NCBI GenBank assembly: GCA_946894095.1
Contig: OX335645.2
Coordinates: 11,369,001-11,433,000, forward strand
Direction of reading: 5' to 3'
Source: Incurvaria masculella
Lineage: Eukaryota > Arthropoda > Insecta > Lepidoptera > Incurvariidae
DNA length: 64,000 bases
This document shows, in pieces, positions 47,331-64,000 of the stretch (position 1 is the first letter of the stretch; each line of letters begins with the position of its first letter). The notes below the pieces were generated by a model. The model was given only the letters and a program-made list of their open reading frames with translations, searched no databases and had not been told where the DNA came from. Position numbers and translations under genes: made by a program.

Positions 47331-48118
47331 GATGTAGCTGTGCGTTCACTACTCACCTTTAGCTTCACCAATCTTCTTTGCGCTCAGTCTCAAGGTCTAT
47401 CGTCGATAGGGCGATGGCTTCCACAGAGAATCACAAGCCAGCGATGTTCACCGAGTCCAAAACACGCGTCACGCTTTTCTAATCACTTGCAGCACGCGCC
47501 AAACCCGCAAAACACGACACTACAGGAATATTTACGATTTACGGAAAATAAATATGACAGAAAAGCGACAGTCGTCAGTTTTCATTTTCAATGGCCTCTG
47601 CAAATTCATTGTGTAGACGATTTTCCGTCCACGAGGAAGAGTATAATATTATTTTTTTGCAAGTTGAAGTAAATAACGAACTCTTTAGATAAATATAGAC
47701 TATTCAGATTAAAAGAATACAACAATGTAGATTTTTCGGTGTAAAACGAAGTTTATTCAATTTTTCAATTACATTAATGAGTTTGTAAATGATGTAAGTG
47801 TGCTTGAGCGCTCCGCCAACAAGCCACAACCACAGAATATGAGTGATGACCCAACATATATATCCGCCGCCATTGATTTATCGTACTTGAAAAGTACCGA
47901 CCGTATTTTCATCGCAATTTTCACTGATGAAACTATGTGTCACACAGAGTGAAACATATGATGTTAACAAAATCCTACTTGCATCAGATCTCTGACTTGT
48001 ATCTACTTATTATTACATATATTTGCATCGCAACTTCATAAGCATAACTGAAGAATGAGATGGCCATCCCATATGCATTCCACTTCATGTCAGAAGTTGA
48101 AGAAATAATGAAAATCGG

Positions 48119-48162
48119 TGTTGCAACCATTGAATTCATAATTAACTCAATGGTTGCAACCA
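48119..48162. repeat. 14-bp-arm inverted repeat
   Basis: GTTGCAACCATTGA and TCAATGGTTGCAAC around a 13-nt AT-rich loop. Confidence 0.88.
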
Positions 48163-48244
48163 CTTTTCAATAAGTTGCCAGATAGTTATCGAAACCTCGA
48201 TCGAAATGTGCTAGATCCGCCCATTTAAAGTAGTACTCACAAAA

Positions 48245-48541
48245 TACCCGACCAAGTGCGAGTGGGACTCGCACACGAAGGGTTCTGTACCATCGTACAA
48301 GATACCACACACAAAAATCACGATTTTTGTATGGGGACCCCCCTTTAATTATTGTAATTTATTCATTTTATCTATTTGTTGTTATAGTGGCAAAATAAAT
48401 ACACACTCTGTGAAAATTTCAGCTGCCTAACTATTACGGTTCAAGACATACAGCCCTGTGACAGACGGAGGGACGGAGGGATGGACACCGGAGGCTTAGT
48501 AATAGGGTTCCGTTGGCACCCTTAGGGTAGGGAACCCTAAA
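48245..48541 (+). mobile_element. GTGCGAGTC-family repeat, full length
   Basis: From ACCAAGTGCGAGTGGGACTC to GGGTTCCGTTGGCACCCTTA, TAGGGAACCC. Best single reference copy in the window (about 297 bp). Confidence 0.9.
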
Positions 48542-48877
48542 AATTGTAACAAATCCAATAAACCTGAAATTCTGAAAATGTATTCGCCGCATAGATTAGT
48601 AATTTTTTTCTGGCGTAAACTATAGCTGTATTTAACTTTTTGCGTTATGTGTACAAATAACTTTGTATGGGTCGGAACAGCCTTAAACGATATTAAGTAT
48701 TGATTTTTTTATTACATTGTATCAACCCTGATCTAGTTAAAGCTAGACAAATTTTTTTTTGTCGCTGTTGGACCAGAAAAGGCATTCGATGTAGCGACAG
48801 ATGCTGTAAAGTGGCAATCGCAACCCTTTTAGAAATGTTAAATATTACAATGCCATTCAAATAAGAATAGGACGCTC

Positions 48878-49330
48878 GTGACTAACTTCACACGAATTTG
48901 CATGGAAAAGTACGGTCAGCACGTCCGCACGGGTTTACACGGGAAACATTCGCTTCAATATCAAAGGAAGCCTAACGTGTTTTTCCATCCATCAGAATCG
49001 AGGTTCCATCCGAGTATGTGCATCCACATGCTTTTGCGTTTCCTTGTTTTGTATCGGCACTTCCTTTGCCGCGACACTAGACAACAACATAAGGATCTAC
49101 ACACTGAGTGTATGATTACATTGAGTGCCTGTCAAAGAAGGCTGTCCTTTGCTATCTGTGGTTATCTCTTTTCTCTGTATGTCTTCTTGTGTCGTCACTC
49201 TTGTTTTTTTATATGTTTTAGTTTGTGTCGGGTGTCCTCTAAAGTGCCACAGTTGCATTGTTTTATTAGTTAATTTTGTTTTTTAGCTCGTTATTGAGTG
49301 TTATTTTAATCACTGTTCTCCAAATAAATA
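48878..49330 (+). other. Unrecognised 131-codon frame followed by AATAAA
   Basis: MTNFTRICMEKYGQ onward, rich in Cys, Phe and Leu, with hydrophobic stretches near its end. AATAAATA follows at 49323. No family recognised; it could be a fortuitous frame or a retrocopied 3' end. Confidence 0.15.
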
Positions 49331-49901
49331 TTTACTTAAAAAAAATATTTCGTCTAAATATAAATTTTTTGTAGAAACTTTTTTTGCATTCGTGGCGGTC
49401 TGACACTCTGTCACCCGGCACCTCAATTGCGAGCGATGGGAACTTCCTCCCCCCGCGCGCGCGCCTCCTTGCCGGGCCGCGCCGCCACGATGCTCCAGTC
49501 TTCCCGTAATATCGAACAAGACGGTGCGCATGCACCGACGTTGTGAGCTCTCATTGCGACCTTGTGTTCTTGACTCCATTTGTATTCCATACCGATATGT
49601 ATGTTTGACACAAAACGTAACTTAACTTAAACATTAATTAAATAATATAATATAAATACCGACTAACTTTCATTTTCACTGAACGCAACACCTATACAGT
49701 TTGCCGAGAACTATAAACGTTCAACAATCCATACTGAAGTTCATAAGCTTTAGCATTTTCTTCTTATTTGCATTAAACTTGTATCTATCTTCTGAGGTTC
49801 CATGTAATAATCCTAAATTCTTATTATAAACAGATAAATTAGATACTTACATTTTTAAACGGTTTTATTTAGATTCACCGCTTTTATTTGTTTCTTGTTT
49901 T

Positions 49902-50155
49902 TATGTAACTGGATATGGATGGCTAATACCACACCCACAGTCATGATATTAGCCCAACACACTGCATTCCCGCAGGAATTAGGTGCCATGGCAGGACCGC
50001 CCCAATGAGCACGGTTTCATTTAACTGGATGAAAAACACGGACAAACAACAAGAAAGAAAGTGGTACATGAACGGGGCGGGGATTTGAACCCAGACCTTT
50101 GGAACGCAAGGCAAGTGCCTATGCACTTCAATATCACTAAGCTATGATTCCTCGT
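49902..50155 (-). mobile_element. tRNA-SINE with internal deletion
   Basis: Tail TTATGTAACTGGATATGGAT and head (minus) GGGTTCAAATCCCCGCCCC B box are intact; about 130 bp of body are missing. Confidence 0.87.
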
Positions 50156-50416
50156 TCTGATATCTGATGAAAGGATGAGGTGTGAATCCAACTCAATAAA
50201 TTTTTATAGGTCGATGTGATTCCTCATTTCGAAGATATAATATAACTTGCAAGATGTGCTATTATGCCGGTGGTGCTTTTCAAGTGCGTTGACAACTACT
50301 TTGAGTGAGGTTAATTAATAATGTTTAGTTATCCATTAATTAATGGTCAAGTGGGCAAATCCCAGACTGCATTGGTGCAGGTGAAATTTTCTGTTCTCTG
50401 TGGTCGTGTTGGATGT

Positions 50417-50429
50417 TTTATTTTTTATT
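50417..50429 (-). terminator. Candidate ATM poly(A) signals
   Basis: Two overlapping AATAAA hexamers on the minus strand about 260 bp past the ATM stop. They sit beside a short SINE-like tail, so they could belong to that repeat instead. Confidence 0.35.
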
Positions 50430-50687
50430 TCTATCTAACTGGACATGGAAAGGGTACTAGTCCAAACATACAACTCAGACCCAAGCTCAGGACAATTTAG
50501 ATGCTATTGCGGTGGGAGCTAGGGAGTGGCAATGGGTGAGATCTGATAAGATAGCATGAAAAAACTACTTAGTGAGACAAAATAGTAAAATAAAACTATG
50601 AGACAAGTTTAGGAAAATAATATTATTTACAGCTGACTATTTCATTATTGAAAATCACATTTTAATTGAATTTAACATAAACGTAAA

Positions 50688-64000
<13,313 letters not shown>

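Larger units (their letters stand above)
45461..48118. other. No proven gene
   Basis: Apart from the candidate promoter (46120) and GC-rich block (47118), AT-rich sequence without recognisable products. Confidence 0.45.

Noticed and set aside
49310..49579. Overlapping minus frames around 49.4 kb
   Set aside because: Several short frames over a GC-rich spot, no splice or domain support.

Overview
The window is nuclear DNA of an insect, most likely a moth or butterfly. It is AT-rich, short on genes, full of repeats, and its one clear gene has GT-AG introns. The lepidopteran assignment rests on the repeats: a tRNA-headed SINE present in about twenty pieces, a family whose ends carry the palindrome TGCGAGTCGGACTCGCA, and many short inverted-repeat elements with TTAA, TTA or 8-bp target duplications. 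This is recognition from memory, not a database result. There is no prokaryotic gene layout and most open frames are chance.

The right end (50.7-64 kb, minus strand) holds the 3' part of ATM, the DNA-damage kinase (tefu in Drosophila). Seventeen exons join without a single phase conflict and encode about 950 residues: the FAT helical region, the PI3K-like kinase domain with GLGDRHVQN and HIDFG, the linker (PRD), and a C-terminal FATC domain ending in GWQAYL. The 5' part lies beyond the window. Its introns hold SINEs, a Harbinger-type MITE, other inverted-repeat elements, a LINE tail and a mariner remnant.

The middle (33.9-40.5 kb) is the most unusual part. A 2.2-kb block (33932-36162) consists of 426-bp near-identical units, two on the minus strand and four on the plus strand, head to head. 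Each carries a 73-nt tRNA-like cloverleaf, and the block is bounded by a 13-bp direct repeat. Forty-one bases further on begins a 4.3-kb DNA transposon (36217-40534) with 440-bp terminal inverted repeats that start with CACTGTG. It encodes a RAG1-like transposase of the Transib type. Its two catalytic aspartates, zinc-ligand CxxC, HxxxxH and catalytic glutamate are all present, but a +1 frameshift separates the first part from the last.

The left third (1-33 kb) and 40.5-50.6 kb are repeat-rich intergenic or intronic sequence. They hold a decayed LINE (3041-4770), a LINE 3' end (21275-21965), pieces of LINE tails, two hAT MITEs with perfect 8-bp duplications (6038-6400, 11723-12017), and four full copies of a 540-bp TTAA-flanked element (15608-16149 and three in a row at 30721-32396). 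Several GC/CpG-rich islands could be promoters or first exons, but no gene could be proved there.
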